Notes under the pieces: generated by a model
Told to the model about the DNA's origin: nothing
What the model saw: only the letters and a program-made list of their open reading frames with translations
Database searches by the model: none
From: Rugamonas sp. A1-17
Lineage (GTDB): Bacteria > Pseudomonadota > Gammaproteobacteria > Burkholderiales > Burkholderiaceae_D
Assembly (NCBI GenBank): GCA_025548565.1
Contig: JAJLPB010000002.1
Span: 310,001-374,000 of the forward strand
Reading direction: 5' to 3'
DNA: 64,000 bases
Made by a program: the position numbers and the translations under genes
In this document: positions 35,105 to 43,942 of the stretch, one piece after another
Layout: each line of letters starts with the position of its first letter
How positions within the stretch are numbered: position 1 is the first letter of the stretch

Positions 35105-36016
35105 ATGCGCATCGCCACCAGCCAGTTCCAGGCCACCATGAACCGCGGCCTGCAGGACAACCAGAGCCATCTGGCCCAGATCACCTCGCAGATGGCCTCC
35201 GGCCAGCGGATCCAGCTGCCGTCCGACGATCCTGTCGGCAACGTCCGCCTGTCGCGCCTGGAGCGCGAGGAAGCCATCGTCGGCCAGTACCGCGACAATA
35301 TCGCGGCGGTCAAGATCCGCCTGTCGACCAACGAGACGTATCTGCAGAGTATGACCAACGACATCACCCAGAGCCACGACCTGCTGGTCTGGGCCTCGGA
35401 CGGCAGCAACACCGCCGCCGACCTGAAGGCGATGGTCAATCCGATGACCGCGCTGCGCGACAGCCTGTTCTACAGCGCCAACGAGAAGGACCAGGAAGGC
35501 CGCTACATCTTCTCCGGCACCAAGACCGACACCCCGGCCATCACCTACGACGCGACGGCGGCGGTCGGCTCGCGCTACACCTACACCGGCAACCAGAACC
35601 AGCAGAAGACCGTGGTCGGCAACGGCATCACGCAGACCGTCAACGTCGACGTCAAGGGCATGGAAGACTTGCTCAACCAGATGGACACGACCATCAACGA
35701 ACTGACGTCGCCAACGCTGACGGTGGGTTCGCCCTCGCTGACGGCCGCGCTGGGCGCCAACATGGACGGCGCCAGCGCCACGCTGGACCTGGTGGCCGGC
35801 AAGATCGCCGATTTCGGCGGCGCCCAGAACGTGCTGGAGACGCTGGACGGCAACCACGCCAACGTCAGCCTGTCGAACCAGACCGCGATCCTGGACCTGG
35901 GCCAGCTGGACTACGGCGAGGCCGCGACCGAACTGAACGGCTATAATCTGGCCTTGCAATCGTCGTACAAGGCGTATTCCAAGATCAGCAACCTGTCGCT
36001 GTTCAACATCCTGTAA
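35105..36016 (+). CDS. flgL: flagellar hook-associated protein FlgL (HAP3)
   Basis: A 303-residue flagellin-like junction protein. It begins MRIATSQFQATMNRGLQDNQ, has the ASGQRIQLPSDDPVGNVRLS motif of the flagellin/FlgL family and ends in a flagellin-like C-terminus (AATELNGYNLALQSSYKAYS). It follows flgK by 11 bases with AAGGAG upstream. Confidence 0.95.
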   Translation: MRIATSQFQATMNRGLQDNQSHLAQITSQMASGQRIQLPSDDPVGNVRLSRLEREEAIVGQYRDNIAAVKIRLSTNETYLQSMTNDITQSHDLLVWASDGSNTAADLKAMVNPMTALRDSLFYSANEKDQEGRYIFSGTKTDTPAITYDATAAVGSRYTYTGNQNQQKTVVGNGITQTVNVDVKGMEDLLNQMDTTINELTSPTLTVGSPSLTAALGANMDGASATLDLVAGKIADFGGAQNVLETLDGNHANVSLSNQTAILDLGQLDYGEAATELNGYNLALQSSYKAYSKISNLSLFNIL

Positions 36017-36034
36017 TCCCGACCCGAGCACCCT

Positions 36035-37075
36035 ATGCAAATTTCGCCCAACACCAACCCGACCGTCATTGCTCCTGGCAACGCCAGCAATGCCAGCGCG
36101 GTGGACGGCACCGCGCTGGGGCTGCACGGCGAGAACGCCGCCACCGCCACCCCGGTCACGCCGACGCCCACGTCGGCCGCGCCGCTGCGCCGCGGCCTGA
36201 ACAACTGGGACCAGCCGCTGCAGGGCGACATCTCCGGCGCCCAGCAGGCGCTCGACTTCCTGGAGCAAAGCGCGGCCCAGCTGCGCAACCTGAAGGCCGA
36301 CCTCAGCGCCCGCCTGGCCAACCGCCAGCGCGCCGACGGCACGGTCGACGCCCGCGTGCGCCAGTTCAGCAACACCTGGCGCAACCGCAGCGCGGCCTCC
36401 GGCGGCACGCTGGACGCCCGCCTCAAATTCAGCAACAAGACCAGCGCCACCCGCTTCACGGTGCGCGGCATGAACATCGGCAACCTGCGCACCGGCGGCC
36501 GCGAGGTGCTGGCGATCTCGCTGGGCGGCGGCCAGAACCTGCGCTCGGTGGTGCTGGAACCGGGCCTGTCGGACGCGGAAATCGCCCAGCGCTTCGACGA
36601 CGCGCTGGCCCCGAGCGGCGTGCGCGCCGACCTCAACGACGACGGCCAGCTGGAGTTCTCCACGCCGGAATCGTCGTGGACCAATATCCGCGACACCATC
36701 GCCGTGCAGGGCAGCGGCATCCGCTTCCCGACCGGCCAGCTGAACCGCGTGAAGGCCGAGGCCGAAGCGCCGGCCGTCGATCCGGACAGCTGGCAGACCG
36801 GCGACATGGACGGCATCCGCGCCACGCTGCAGCAAGTGGTGCAGGCGCTGGCGCAGGTGGAGCAGGCGATCGCCTCGGTGCATACCGCGCTCAACCAGGT
36901 GAGCGCCCGCGTGCAGGTAGCCACGCCCAGCGGCACCACCGACGGCATGGACCAGGTGGCGCAGAATTTCGTCTCGACCGCCAAGCAGCCCGGCTACCAG
37001 TCGCTGCTGTCGATCACCTCGGCGCTGGCCGGCATCAGCCGCGAGCGCGTGATCTCGCTGCTCAGCCTGCGCTAG
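36035..37075 (+). CDS. putative lateral flagellar hook-associated protein (LafW-like)
   Basis: A 346-residue protein at the end of the flg operon, 18 bases after flgL. I do not recognise it by motif alone. It has a Thr/Pro/Ala-rich N-terminus (1-50), a helical region with heptad character (about 65-95), a beta domain with RFTVRGMNIGNLRTGGREVL and VVLEPGLSDAEIAQRFDDAL that resembles insert domains of flagellin/hook-associated proteins, and a C-terminal helix ending LSITSALAGISRERVISLLS. In E. coli Flag-2 and related loci the gene after flgL is lafW, a putative hook-associated protein; the assignment rests mainly on this position. Confidence 0.55.
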   Translation: MQISPNTNPTVIAPGNASNASAVDGTALGLHGENAATATPVTPTPTSAAPLRRGLNNWDQPLQGDISGAQQALDFLEQSAAQLRNLKADLSARLANRQRADGTVDARVRQFSNTWRNRSAASGGTLDARLKFSNKTSATRFTVRGMNIGNLRTGGREVLAISLGGGQNLRSVVLEPGLSDAEIAQRFDDALAPSGVRADLNDDGQLEFSTPESSWTNIRDTIAVQGSGIRFPTGQLNRVKAEAEAPAVDPDSWQTGDMDGIRATLQQVVQALAQVEQAIASVHTALNQVSARVQVATPSGTTDGMDQVAQNFVSTAKQPGYQSLLSITSALAGISRERVISLLSLR

Positions 37076-37091
37076 GCCGGCGCGCCGGCCT
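37074..37091. repeat. 18-bp perfect palindrome between convergent genes
   Basis: AGGCCGGCG / CGCCGGCCT, 9-bp arms without loop, spans the stop of the LafW-like gene and the spacer to the GGDEF-EAL gene. It could act as a weak two-way terminator, but there is no T-run. Confidence 0.55.
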
Positions 37092-37096
37092 CAACC

Positions 37097-39289
37097 TCAC
37101 TCCACCGCCACGCGCGGCAGCCCGCGCCGGGCCAGCTCGCCGAACTGCGCGGCCGGCATCGCCTCCGCATACACAAAACCCTGCGCGAAATCGCAGCCGG
37201 CCAGCGCCAGCAAGGCGCTCTGGGCCGGCGTCTCGACGCCCTCCGCCACCACCCGCAAGCCCAGCTTGTGCGCCATGACGATCAGCGCCTCGCACATCGC
37301 CAGGTCGCCGCTGTCGCTGGCCAGGTGCTGGATGAAGCTGCGGTCCAGCTTGAGCAGGTCGATGCCGAAATGCTTGAGGTGCGACAGCGACGAATAGCCG
37401 GTGCCGAAGTTGTCCAGCGCCACCTGCACGCCCATCTCGCGCAACTCGCGCAGCCGGTCGGCGACCTTGGCGATGCCGTCCATCAGCACGCCCTCGGTGA
37501 TCTCGATGACGATGCTGCGCGGCGCCAGCTGCAGCTCGGCCGCGTAGTTGAGCCAGCCGACGTACAGCGCGGTGTCGCCGCGGAACTGCGCGGCCGACTG
37601 GTTGATGCTGACCTGGAAGCCCGGCCCCAGCTCATCCTGCCAGCGGCGCGCCTGCAGCGCCGCCTGGCGGAACACCCAGTCGCCGATCTCCATCATCAGC
37701 CCGCCCGATTCGGCATGCTGCAGGAAATCGGCCGGCGCCAGCAGGCCGCGCTGCGGATGGCGCCAGCGCAGCAGCGCCTCGGCCCGCTCGATCATGCCGC
37801 TCTGCAGGTTGACGATGGGCTGGAAGTGCAGCTCGAACTGGCGCTCCGACAAGGCCGAGCGCAAGTCCTGCGCCACCTGCTGGCGCGCCTGCGCCGCCTG
37901 CTGCAGGTCGGCCGTGAAATAGCTGTAGCGGTTGCGGCCCGATTCCTTGGCCGCGTACATGGCCTGGTCGGCCTGGCGCAGCAAGTCCTCGGGCGCCACC
38001 GCGTCGGACGGATACAGCGCGATGCCGATGCTGGCCGAGATCGACGGCTGGGCCGCGCCCAGCGCGAACGGCCGGTTCAGCGACGCCAGCATGGTCTGCG
38101 TGATGCGCTCGATGCCGGCGGTCTGCTCGATGCCGGACAGGATCACGGTGAACTCGTCGCCGCCCAGCCGCGCCACCGTGTCCGAGCTGCGCACGCAGGC
38201 GCCGATGCGGCGCGCGGCCTCCACCAGCAGGGTGTCGCCGTGCGCGTGGCCGAGCGTGTCGTTGACCTGCTTGAAGCCGTCCAGGTCGATGAACAGCAGC
38301 GCCAGCTGCATGCCCTCGCGCTGCGCCTTCTTGACCTCCTGGCCCAGCCGGTCCTGGAACATGTGGCGGTTGGGCAGCGCCGTCAGCTCGTCGAAATTGG
38401 CCTGGTGCCAGATGCGCTCGGTCGTCGCGCGGCTGTCGGTGATGTCGCTCACCAGCGCCAGCGCGCCCAGGTAGGCGCCATCGGCGTCGAAGATCGGGTT
38501 GGTGGCCAGCGTGGCCCACAGCTCGCTGCCATCCTTGCGCAGGAACTTGAACTCGTGGCGCTCGGCCACGCCCTGCTGGCGCCGCGCGATATTGCGCTCC
38601 AGGATGGCGCGGCCCTCGTCGTCCATGAAGGCCACCAGCGGCTGGTCCAGCATCTCCTCGATGGTGTAGCCCAGCATGGCCGCCATCTTGGGATTGACAA
38701 AGCTGGTGCGGGCGGCGCCGTCGATTTCCCAGATGCCCTCCTCGGCGCTGTGGACGATGCGGCGGAAGCGCTCCTCGCTGCGTTCCAGCGCCGCCAGCTT
38801 GCCCTCGGCCAGCTCCAGCACCACGCGGATGGCCTGGCCGCTGCTGTCGGCGCTGGCGCGCAGCGTGACCGGGAAGCCCTGCTGGTTGCGGGCCCGCACC
38901 ATCTGCAGCGAGCATTGCTCGGGATGCGCGCTGTTGAGCGCCAGCCGCACGAAGCGGTCGAAGTCGTCATGGAAACGCGGGGCGATAAACTGGCGCAACG
39001 GCAGCTTGGCCGGATTGTTGCGCGGCACGCCCAGCAGGTCGGAGCCGACCACGTTCATTTGCAGGATGGTGGTGTCGAAGCCCAGCACGAAATAGCCGAC
39101 CGGCGCCAGCAGGTACACGTCGTTGAAGCAGGCTTGCTCGGCGCTCAGCGGGGACGCGGGCGGCGCCGTGAACGCCAGCGCAGCCGCACCTTCGTCGATA
39201 ATCGCCATGCTGGCCAGACCGTCGATGCGCGCCGCGGAGATCGGCTGCCGGCCGCCATGCAGTTCGGTAGTGTGTGTAGGCTTCTGCAT
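37097..39289 (-). CDS. PAS-PAS-GGDEF-EAL c-di-GMP turnover protein
   Basis: A 730-residue cytosolic protein. PAS 1 is at about 50-160 and PAS 2 at about 175-290 (SEERFRRIVHSAEEGIWEID). The GGDEF domain (about 295-460) has intact GGDEF (376-380) with an RSSD inhibitory-site motif (367-370) five residues before it. The EAL domain (about 475-725) has intact EAL at 504-506, but the metal-binding pair of the DDFGTGYSS loop reads D626-N627. Diguanylate cyclase activity is likely; phosphodiesterase activity is less sure. It abuts the flagellar locus in convergent orientation. AAGGGG precedes its ATG. Confidence 0.93.
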   Translation of the reverse strand: MQKPTHTTELHGGRQPISAARIDGLASMAIIDEGAAALAFTAPPASPLSAEQACFNDVYLLAPVGYFVLGFDTTILQMNVVGSDLLGVPRNNPAKLPLRQFIAPRFHDDFDRFVRLALNSAHPEQCSLQMVRARNQQGFPVTLRASADSSGQAIRVVLELAEGKLAALERSEERFRRIVHSAEEGIWEIDGAARTSFVNPKMAAMLGYTIEEMLDQPLVAFMDDEGRAILERNIARRQQGVAERHEFKFLRKDGSELWATLATNPIFDADGAYLGALALVSDITDSRATTERIWHQANFDELTALPNRHMFQDRLGQEVKKAQREGMQLALLFIDLDGFKQVNDTLGHAHGDTLLVEAARRIGACVRSSDTVARLGGDEFTVILSGIEQTAGIERITQTMLASLNRPFALGAAQPSISASIGIALYPSDAVAPEDLLRQADQAMYAAKESGRNRYSYFTADLQQAAQARQQVAQDLRSALSERQFELHFQPIVNLQSGMIERAEALLRWRHPQRGLLAPADFLQHAESGGLMMEIGDWVFRQAALQARRWQDELGPGFQVSINQSAAQFRGDTALYVGWLNYAAELQLAPRSIVIEITEGVLMDGIAKVADRLRELREMGVQVALDNFGTGYSSLSHLKHFGIDLLKLDRSFIQHLASDSGDLAMCEALIVMAHKLGLRVVAEGVETPAQSALLALAGCDFAQGFVYAEAMPAAQFGELARRGLPRVAVE

Positions 39290-39360
39290 ACCACCCCTTT
39301 GCGTCGGTAGGTATCCAGACTAGCATTTAAGCCGCGCACTGTCGAGCGCGCAGCGCCGCC

Positions 39361-40026
39361 TCAGCGATGCGCGCGGTTCAAGCGTTGTTCCGCGCGCCGC
39401 TGCAGCGCCTCGAACAGCAAACTGAGCAGCCAGTAAATCGCGGCGGCGGCCAGGTACAGCGGCAGTGGCCGGAAGGTGGTCGCGATCACCTCCTTGGTCG
39501 ACAACATCAGCTCGGTCATGGTGATGACCGACACCAGCGAGGTATCCTTGATCAGGCTGATCAGCGTATTGCTCATGGCCGGCACCGCGATGCGCAGCGC
39601 CTGCGGCAGCACCACGAAACGCAGCGTGGACCAGTAACCCAGGCCCAGGCTGTAGCTGGCGGCCCACTGCCCCTTGCTGACCGCGCCGATGGCGCCGCGC
39701 AGGCTCTCGGACAGGAAGGCGCCCGCGTTCAGGCTCAGCGCCAGGATGCCGGCGGTCACCGGCGTGAATTCGATGCCCACGCTGGGCAGGCCGTAATAGA
39801 TGACGAACATCTGCACCAGCAGCGGCGTGCCGCGCATCAGGCTGACGTACGCGCCGGCCGGCCAGCGCAGCACGCGGTACGGCAGGATGCGCATCACCGC
39901 CACCGGAAAGCCGATCAGCAGGCCGCCCAGCATCGACGCCAGCGCGAACACCACCGTGTAGCCGGCGCCGCGCAGCATGACCGGCGCGGCCTCGTGCAGC
40001 AGCTCCAGCAGCCCCTGACTATCCAT
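39361..40026 (-). CDS. polar amino-acid (cystine-type) ABC transporter permease
   Basis: A 221-residue inner-membrane permease of the HisM/GlnP type with about five helices. It carries the family patterns SLMRGTPLLVQMFVIYYGLP and the EAA-like loop ALRIAVPAMSNTLISLIKDT. With the adjacent binding protein it should import an amino acid, probably cystine (TcyL/TcyB-like). The ATPase subunit is not nearby and must be encoded elsewhere. The gene follows the binding protein with a 2-base gap. Confidence 0.92.
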   Translation of the reverse strand: MDSQGLLELLHEAAPVMLRGAGYTVVFALASMLGGLLIGFPVAVMRILPYRVLRWPAGAYVSLMRGTPLLVQMFVIYYGLPSVGIEFTPVTAGILALSLNAGAFLSESLRGAIGAVSKGQWAASYSLGLGYWSTLRFVVLPQALRIAVPAMSNTLISLIKDTSLVSVITMTELMLSTKEVIATTFRPLPLYLAAAAIYWLLSLLFEALQRRAEQRLNRAHR

Positions 40027-40028
40027 GT

Positions 40029-40832
40029 TCAGGGCGCCTTGCTGACGTCAGTGCCGAACCACTTCAGCGAGATCGCCTTCAGGCTGCCGTCGGCGGCGGC
40101 CTCGGCCAGCGCCTTGTTCAGCGCCCCCTTGAATTGCGGATTGCCCTTCTGGAACGGGATGCCCATGCGCTCGACCGCGCCCACCTGCGCGCCAGCCTTG
40201 ATCGGCAGCTTGGAAATCTTCAATAAATAAGCGGACATCAGGCTGTCGTTGAGCGCCGCGTCGATGCGGCCGAAGGCCAGGTCGGACATGGTGTCCGGCG
40301 CGGCCGCGTAGCTGCGCACCTCGATGCCAGGCACCGCCTTGGCCTGCTGCTCGTAGACGCTGCCCTGCCCCACGCCCAGCTTCTTGCCCTTCAGGTCGGC
40401 CAGCGTCTTGTAGGCCGCCTTCTCGTCCTTGCGCACGATCAGCTGCGGCATCGAGTAAATATAGGGTGCCGAGAAATCGAAAGCCTGTTCGCGCTTGGGA
40501 TTGATGCCGACCTGCGAAATGATCACATCGTATTTATTGGCCGACAACCCGGCCAGGATGCTGGCCCACTCGCTGCTGACGAACTCCACTTTCACGCCCA
40601 GCTTGCCGGCCAGCAGGCGCGCCACGTCGACGTCGTAGCCGGCCAGCTCGCCGCTCTTCTGGTCCTTGTAGTTGAACGGCGGATAAGTGCCCTCCATCGC
40701 CACCTTGAGCGTGCCGCGCGCCTTGACCGTGGCCAGCAGGTCGGCCGCCGACGCGGGCAAGGCCACGGACGTCAGCACCAGGGCCAGCAGCGCGCCTTGC
40801 GCCAGCTTGAAAGTGAAATCGCGTTTATGCAT
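40029..40832 (-). CDS. amino-acid (cystine-type) ABC transporter substrate-binding protein
   Basis: A 267-residue periplasmic family-3 solute-binding protein. The signal peptide is 1-29 (LPASA before ADL). The mature start LLATVKARGTLKVAMEGTYP and PFNYKDQKSGELAGYDVDVA closely parallels E. coli cystine-binding TcyJ (FliY); DVIISQVGINPKREQAFDFS and LKGKKLGVGQGSVYE are also family motifs. Cystine specificity is inferred from resemblance. It is the first gene of the transporter pair. Confidence 0.92.
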   Translation of the reverse strand: MHKRDFTFKLAQGALLALVLTSVALPASAADLLATVKARGTLKVAMEGTYPPFNYKDQKSGELAGYDVDVARLLAGKLGVKVEFVSSEWASILAGLSANKYDVIISQVGINPKREQAFDFSAPYIYSMPQLIVRKDEKAAYKTLADLKGKKLGVGQGSVYEQQAKAVPGIEVRSYAAAPDTMSDLAFGRIDAALNDSLMSAYLLKISKLPIKAGAQVGAVERMGIPFQKGNPQFKGALNKALAEAAADGSLKAISLKWFGTDVSKAP

Positions 40833-40856
40833 GAAATTCCTTGTAAGTGACAGGCG

Positions 40857-41264
40857 CTACCATGCGCCCATGCGGCGGCGAAGGCCGAAATTATGGCCGA
40901 CCACCAGGATGGAACTGGCGATCAACCCGCTCAGACCGATCATCAACTGTACCAGCTTATCGTCCGGCAGCACCCACAGCCGGCCCTGCGGCGGCTCGTC
41001 GATGCGCGCGGCGGCCATGATCAGTGGCGACACCCATTCCGCTTCCGGCGTAACATCCAGGATCAAGGCGCCGTCCTGCGTGGTCTGCATGTAGATCTCG
41101 CCGCCCTCGGCCAGGGTGAAGCAGACGCCATAGCCGGTCTCGTGCTTGGCGATATGTTCCTGCAGACTGAGGTCGTGCTCGGCTATCCACAGTTCCACAT
41201 CGGCCGGGGTTTCCAGCCCGCTCCACGGCACCGGACGGAAGCGCGGCTTGTTATCGTCTTGCAT
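40857..41264 (-). CDS. conserved hypothetical protein with C-terminal membrane segment
   Basis: A 135-residue protein I do not recognise. The N-terminal 105 residues are acidic and soluble-looking (DDNKPRFRPVPWSGLETPAD, GYGVCFTLAEGGEIYMQTTQ). Residues about 106-127 (QLMIGLSGLIASSILVVGHN) form one membrane helix followed by a basic end (LRRRMGAW), so it may be tail-anchored. It lies upstream of the transporter pair in the same direction with 24 bases between, so cotranscription is possible. Confidence 0.7.
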   Translation of the reverse strand: MQDDNKPRFRPVPWSGLETPADVELWIAEHDLSLQEHIAKHETGYGVCFTLAEGGEIYMQTTQDGALILDVTPEAEWVSPLIMAAARIDEPPQGRLWVLPDDKLVQLMIGLSGLIASSILVVGHNFGLRRRMGAW

Positions 41265-41325
41265 ATTTTCCTGCTGAGTTAGTCTTTAGCCAGCCGCCAG
41301 TTTAATCGATGGAAGGAAATCAGCC

Positions 41326-41544
41326 ATGAAATATAAATACCCCTACGGCCCCGGACGCCGCGAATACGAGTCCGAGTTTACGCAGTTCCTGAACGGCTAC
41401 CTGCGCCAGCACCCCGAGGTGCAACGCGACCAGGTGCTGGGATGGCGCATCTTCTGGGAGCGGCCGGTCGATCCGCAACGCATAGACCGCGAACGCCAGG
41501 CCGAGTTGAAACCGACCGTCTACCACTCGTATTTCTACGAATGA
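41326..41544 (+). CDS. DUF3460 family protein
   Basis: A 72-residue protein. YESEFTQFLNGYLRQHPEVQ, then QRDQVLGWRIFWERPVD and a terminal HSYFYE match the DUF3460 family as I remember it, small proteins common in Burkholderiales. No function is known. AAGGAAATC lies upstream. Flanking genes are on the other strand. Confidence 0.85.
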   Translation: MKYKYPYGPGRREYESEFTQFLNGYLRQHPEVQRDQVLGWRIFWERPVDPQRIDRERQAELKPTVYHSYFYE

Positions 41545-41548
41545 GCGC

Positions 41549-42316
41549 TCAACCCTTCCAGGTGCGATTGAGGCCGGTGTCCGCGTGGATCCAGCCGCCG
41601 CGCGGACCGGAGCGGTAATAGAAGCCGACGCCGCCCTGGCGGAAGCTCTTCACGAGACCGCCCAGCACTTCGGAATTCAGGTTGGCCAGCCGGATGTCGG
41701 CGGCGCGGCCCTCGATGTGCAGCGACTGGCGCGCGGCCGGCACGCCCGCCTCGCGCAGCTTCTGGTTCGATGCCTGGGTGCGGTAGCCGGACAGGATCTC
41801 CAGCGGCGTATCGATGCCGTAGCGCGCCACGAAAGCCTGCGTGCCCCACAGCGTTTCAAACAGCTTGGGATCGATGCGCGCGGTTTCCTTGCCGTTGACG
41901 TCGCGCAGCAGATGGCACAAGTCCTGGTAGGCCGATTCGATGATCTCGCCGTCCCGCCAATACAGCAACTTGGCGCGTTCGCCGGAAGCCGGCCGTATCA
42001 CATCGAGCGTGCGCGGCTTGAGCCAGAACTCCAGGTCCAGCGCCTGCGCGTCGAAGATATCGGGCGGCGGCGCCAGTTCGCCGAAGCCGGACGGCGCGCT
42101 GGCGTGCGGCATGCTCACTGCCGGCCTGGCCTGCGCCACGGAACCCGGCGCGCTGACACCGGCGCCGCTTGCGGCCTGGTGCGGCGCCGGTTTCGGCGCG
42201 GCGGCCGCGCTATGTTGAACCGTGCCGCGGGAAGCGCATCCAATCAGCGGCACCGATAAAAAACTCGCTCCCGCCACACCCAAACCCTGCTGTAAAAACT
42301 TTCTGCGCGATGCCAT
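41549..42316 (-). CDS. Tat-exported DUF882 (M15-like) peptidase, YcbK-type
   Basis: A 255-residue protein. It begins with a twin-arginine signal (SRRKFLQQG, then a hydrophobic stretch and a possible lipobox at C27). After a Pro/Ala linker (about 35-80), the DUF882/peptidase M15_2 domain (about 90-250) has the zinc-site pattern SLHIEGRAADIRL (H200, D207) and WIHADTG (H244). Such enzymes are expected to cut peptidoglycan cross-links. The ATG at 42316 is chosen because it starts the Tat signal; the frame is open to 42397. Confidence 0.92.
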   Translation of the reverse strand: MASRRKFLQQGLGVAGASFLSVPLIGCASRGTVQHSAAAAPKPAPHQAASGAGVSAPGSVAQARPAVSMPHASAPSGFGELAPPPDIFDAQALDLEFWLKPRTLDVIRPASGERAKLLYWRDGEIIESAYQDLCHLLRDVNGKETARIDPKLFETLWGTQAFVARYGIDTPLEILSGYRTQASNQKLREAGVPAARQSLHIEGRAADIRLANLNSEVLGGLVKSFRQGGVGFYYRSGPRGGWIHADTGLNRTWKG

Positions 42317-42418
42317 AGCCCACCCGTGAAAAACGATATGGATACTATAGCGTATGCAGAGGGAAATGAAAAAGGGAACGCGCCCGATTTCCCGCAAAAA
42401 ACCAGGCGCAACCTGCGG

Positions 42419-42856
42419 CTAGCGCATCGCCAGATGAACCACCTGCTCCGGAACAAAGCGGCCATCGGCCAGGCTCCGCGCCGGCACCACCATCGTCAGC
42501 CAGCCGTGCGCGCCGCTCTGGTCATCCGGATTGATTTCCATTTTCAGCTGGCGGTCCAGCGCGACGTAGTTGTTACGCGTGGTCGCGACGATCTTGTGCT
42601 GCGGCCCCTGGTCCACGGAGGCGTACATATTCGTGCCGCGGCTGACGATCGACAGCGTCTGGCCGTTCGACAGCGTGTAGTCGGCCACAAGATCGCGGTA
42701 ATTTTCCGGCCACATTTTGGAATACGAATCGGGCAACTCGATACGGGCCTGATTGGCCGGAACCGGCACCCGCAAGGTGTCTTCAGACTGCTGTGCTTGC
42801 AAAGCTGACGACCATGCAAGTCCCCCAACAACCACTGCGACGTAGATTGTTTTCAT
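42419..42856 (-). CDS. hypothetical exported protein
   Basis: A 145-residue protein with a signal peptide (1-22, ending ALQAQ). The mature part is beta-rich and unfamiliar: IELPDSYSKMWPENYRDLVA, LSNGQTLSIVSRGTNMYASV, VVPARSLADGRFVPEQVVHL. It is likely periplasmic; no function can be given. A GGGGGAT site lies before the ATG at 42856. Confidence 0.7.
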   Translation of the reverse strand: MKTIYVAVVVGGLAWSSALQAQQSEDTLRVPVPANQARIELPDSYSKMWPENYRDLVADYTLSNGQTLSIVSRGTNMYASVDQGPQHKIVATTRNNYVALDRQLKMEINPDDQSGAHGWLTMVVPARSLADGRFVPEQVVHLAMR

Positions 42857-42962
42857 GATGATATCCCCCGTGTTGGAGATTCCATTTAAGCAGTCACCGC
42901 GCAAAAAACAAATTCATTGTGGCTATCATGAAGGACGGCGGATACATATTTAAAATGGCTGA

Positions 42963-43787
42963 TCAAGCCGCCACCGCCTCGCGCTCCACAGCCAGCAGGT
43001 CCGCGCGCGGCTCGTCCAGCATATGGCCTTGCACCAGCAGCGGCACCTCCGCGGCCTCGCTCAACTGCCGCAGCACCGTCAGCGCCGGCGTCGATTCCAG
43101 CCGCTTGAACACCAGCGCCACCTTGTCCTGGGCGCTGCGCTTCAGCAGGGCCAGCAGCGCCTCGCTGTCCTGCAGCTCGCGCGCGTCGAGCTTGAGCACA
43201 TCGGGCCGCAAGCGGTCCAGCAACTGCAAGGCCTCGCGCGCGTTCGGTACGTTGACCGCGAAACGAAAACCATTGCGGCGGTAGTTGTCGGACACATAGT
43301 TCAACAGCCAGCCCTGCTGCGGCGAGGCCGCCGGCAATTGCAGCACCACGCGTTGCAGCGGCAGCTCCAGCGCGTCGAGGATGCGGCGGAAGGCGTGGCC
43401 GTGATTGCTGCTGACCGCGCTCAGCAAGCGGTCATGCACGTTCAGGTACAAGTCCTGCGGCCCCTCGCCTGCCTGGCGGAAGAAATTGATCGCGTGCAGC
43501 ATGCGGCACAAACGGTCCAGCTCGATCGACTCGTCATCGCTGGCCGCGTGGTCGAGCAGCCGCCACAGCGACAAGCCCTGGTCCTGCGCCGACACGCTGC
43601 GCGCCAGGCCCTCGTAGGCGCGCACCTCGCCGGATGCCAGTTGGCGGATCGGCTGGAAGGCGCTGCTCAGTGTGCAGTTAAAGAAGCGTCCGTGGGCCTT
43701 GCCCTCGTAATCGAGCCAGATGCTGGAACCCGCGCCGCTGGCGTCGGACAAGCGCGCCAGGTATTTTTGCAAAATGGGATATGACAT
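42963..43787 (-). CDS. degenerate EAL-domain protein
   Basis: A 274-residue single-domain protein. It follows the EAL fold, with the FQPIRQLASGEVRAYEGLAR region corresponding to 'FQPI.....I...EALLRW', but the motif reads EGL and the later DDFGTG loop is absent (FAVNVPNAREALQLLDRLRP in its place). The catalytic metal ligands are largely missing, so it is most likely a c-di-GMP-binding or protein-interaction module, not a phosphodiesterase. GAGGAG precedes the ATG. The gene is divergent from the amidotransferase. Confidence 0.85.
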   Translation of the reverse strand: MSYPILQKYLARLSDASGAGSSIWLDYEGKAHGRFFNCTLSSAFQPIRQLASGEVRAYEGLARSVSAQDQGLSLWRLLDHAASDDESIELDRLCRMLHAINFFRQAGEGPQDLYLNVHDRLLSAVSSNHGHAFRRILDALELPLQRVVLQLPAASPQQGWLLNYVSDNYRRNGFRFAVNVPNAREALQLLDRLRPDVLKLDARELQDSEALLALLKRSAQDKVALVFKRLESTPALTVLRQLSEAAEVPLLVQGHMLDEPRADLLAVEREAVAA

Positions 43788-43942
43788 GGAACTCCTCGAC
43801 GGACGCTGACAATACCGACAGCCTACGGCCACGCGCGGCGCGGGAGAACGAATGCTTTCAGCTATGCATATGCCAAAACATTCGTTCCACCGGCGGCATG
43901 GCGCCGCTATCGTTGGCCATCGCCACTCTCCGCCCGACCACC

